Positions 63,951-64,000 of a DNA stretch of 64,000 nt are shown here, one piece after another. Origin of the DNA: Planctomycetota bacterium (GTDB lineage: Bacteria; Planctomycetota; Planctomycetia; Planctomycetales; Planctomycetaceae); contig JAQBVJ010000011.1 of the NCBI GenBank assembly GCA_027623235.1, forward strand, positions 28,115 to 92,114, in the 5' to 3' direction. The notes under the pieces are model-generated. The model worked only from the letters and a program-made list of their open reading frames with translations, was not told the DNA's origin and searched no databases. Position numbers and translations under genes: made by a program. Every line of letters begins with the position of its first letter. The first letter of the stretch is position 1.

Positions 63951-64000
63951 GTTTATACATAAGTCGCCCGACATTTTCATGAACAATATTCACATTTGGC

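Overview
The window reads as a chromosomal segment of a planctomycete, probably from the order Planctomycetales. The evidence is family content. There is a large PSCyt1/DUF1549/LamG/DUF1553 cytochrome protein, a DUF1501 Tat-exported protein, a membrane-bound-dehydrogenase/HEAT/cytochrome c protein, an FG-GAP repeat protein, paired zinc-ribbon membrane proteins and many secreted proteins. The DNA is GC-rich and densely coding on both strands, with long spurious antisense frames. I see no rRNA, tRNA, CRISPR array, prophage or insertion sequence. Genus-level placement is not possible from reading alone.

Layout. 1-9140 (minus): FG-GAP protein (cut by the left edge), beta-propeller protein, PSCyt/DUF1553 protein, and a two-gene NuoM-like/NuoL-like pair. 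9345-20126 (plus, with one small minus gene at 11418): redoxin/cytochrome/copper-monooxygenase-like fusion, dehydrogenase-cytochrome, DUF1501, sulfite-oxidase-like Moco protein, TadC-like protein and an anchored protein of unknown function. 20134-23072 (minus): thpR and tex. 23388-30660 (plus): a tightly coupled glycan cluster with four glycosyltransferases, a Gfo/Idh/MocA dehydrogenase and an SDR epimerase. 30685-36613 (minus): beta-helix protein, hydroxyacid dehydrogenase, larE, tdk, an Imm17-like protein, HpaI-type aldolase, a Tat-exported TIM-barrel protein and a small unknown. 36815-39994 (plus): argB-argD-argF behind a good sigma70-type promoter. 40013-46235 (minus): SufR-like regulator, nuoB, sufC, sufB, sufD and a Rieske-SufT fusion, headed by a perfect palindrome. 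46389-46817 (minus): an ArgA-like acetyltransferase. 47005-50238 (plus): FAD oxidoreductase, SDR and PhyH dioxygenase. 50269-63816 (minus): housekeeping block rplY, pth, rpsF, ssb, rplI, dnaB, rlmN, preceded by glnA, a BatA/vWA protein, a BFD-like ferredoxin, an ABM monooxygenase and two zinc-ribbon/secretin-like-domain membrane proteins.

How the parts work together. The suf block looks like a self-regulated Fe-S assembly operon that also carries one client (NuoB) and a fused Rieske/SufT protein. The arg genes supply arginine from N-acetylglutamate through citrulline. The glycan cluster would build a surface polysaccharide. The exported cytochrome, Moco and copper proteins suggest periplasmic redox chemistry.

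The most unusual signals are: (1) a NuoL/NuoM-like pair that appears to have lost the charged residues of the proton channel and, in NuoL, several helices; (2) four different REP-like hairpin doublets, several with a GTAG head, two of them inside the suf operon, one of which supplies the sufC stop codon; (3) the suf operon composition and its operator-like palindrome; (4) paired zinc-ribbon/TM/secretin-like proteins.
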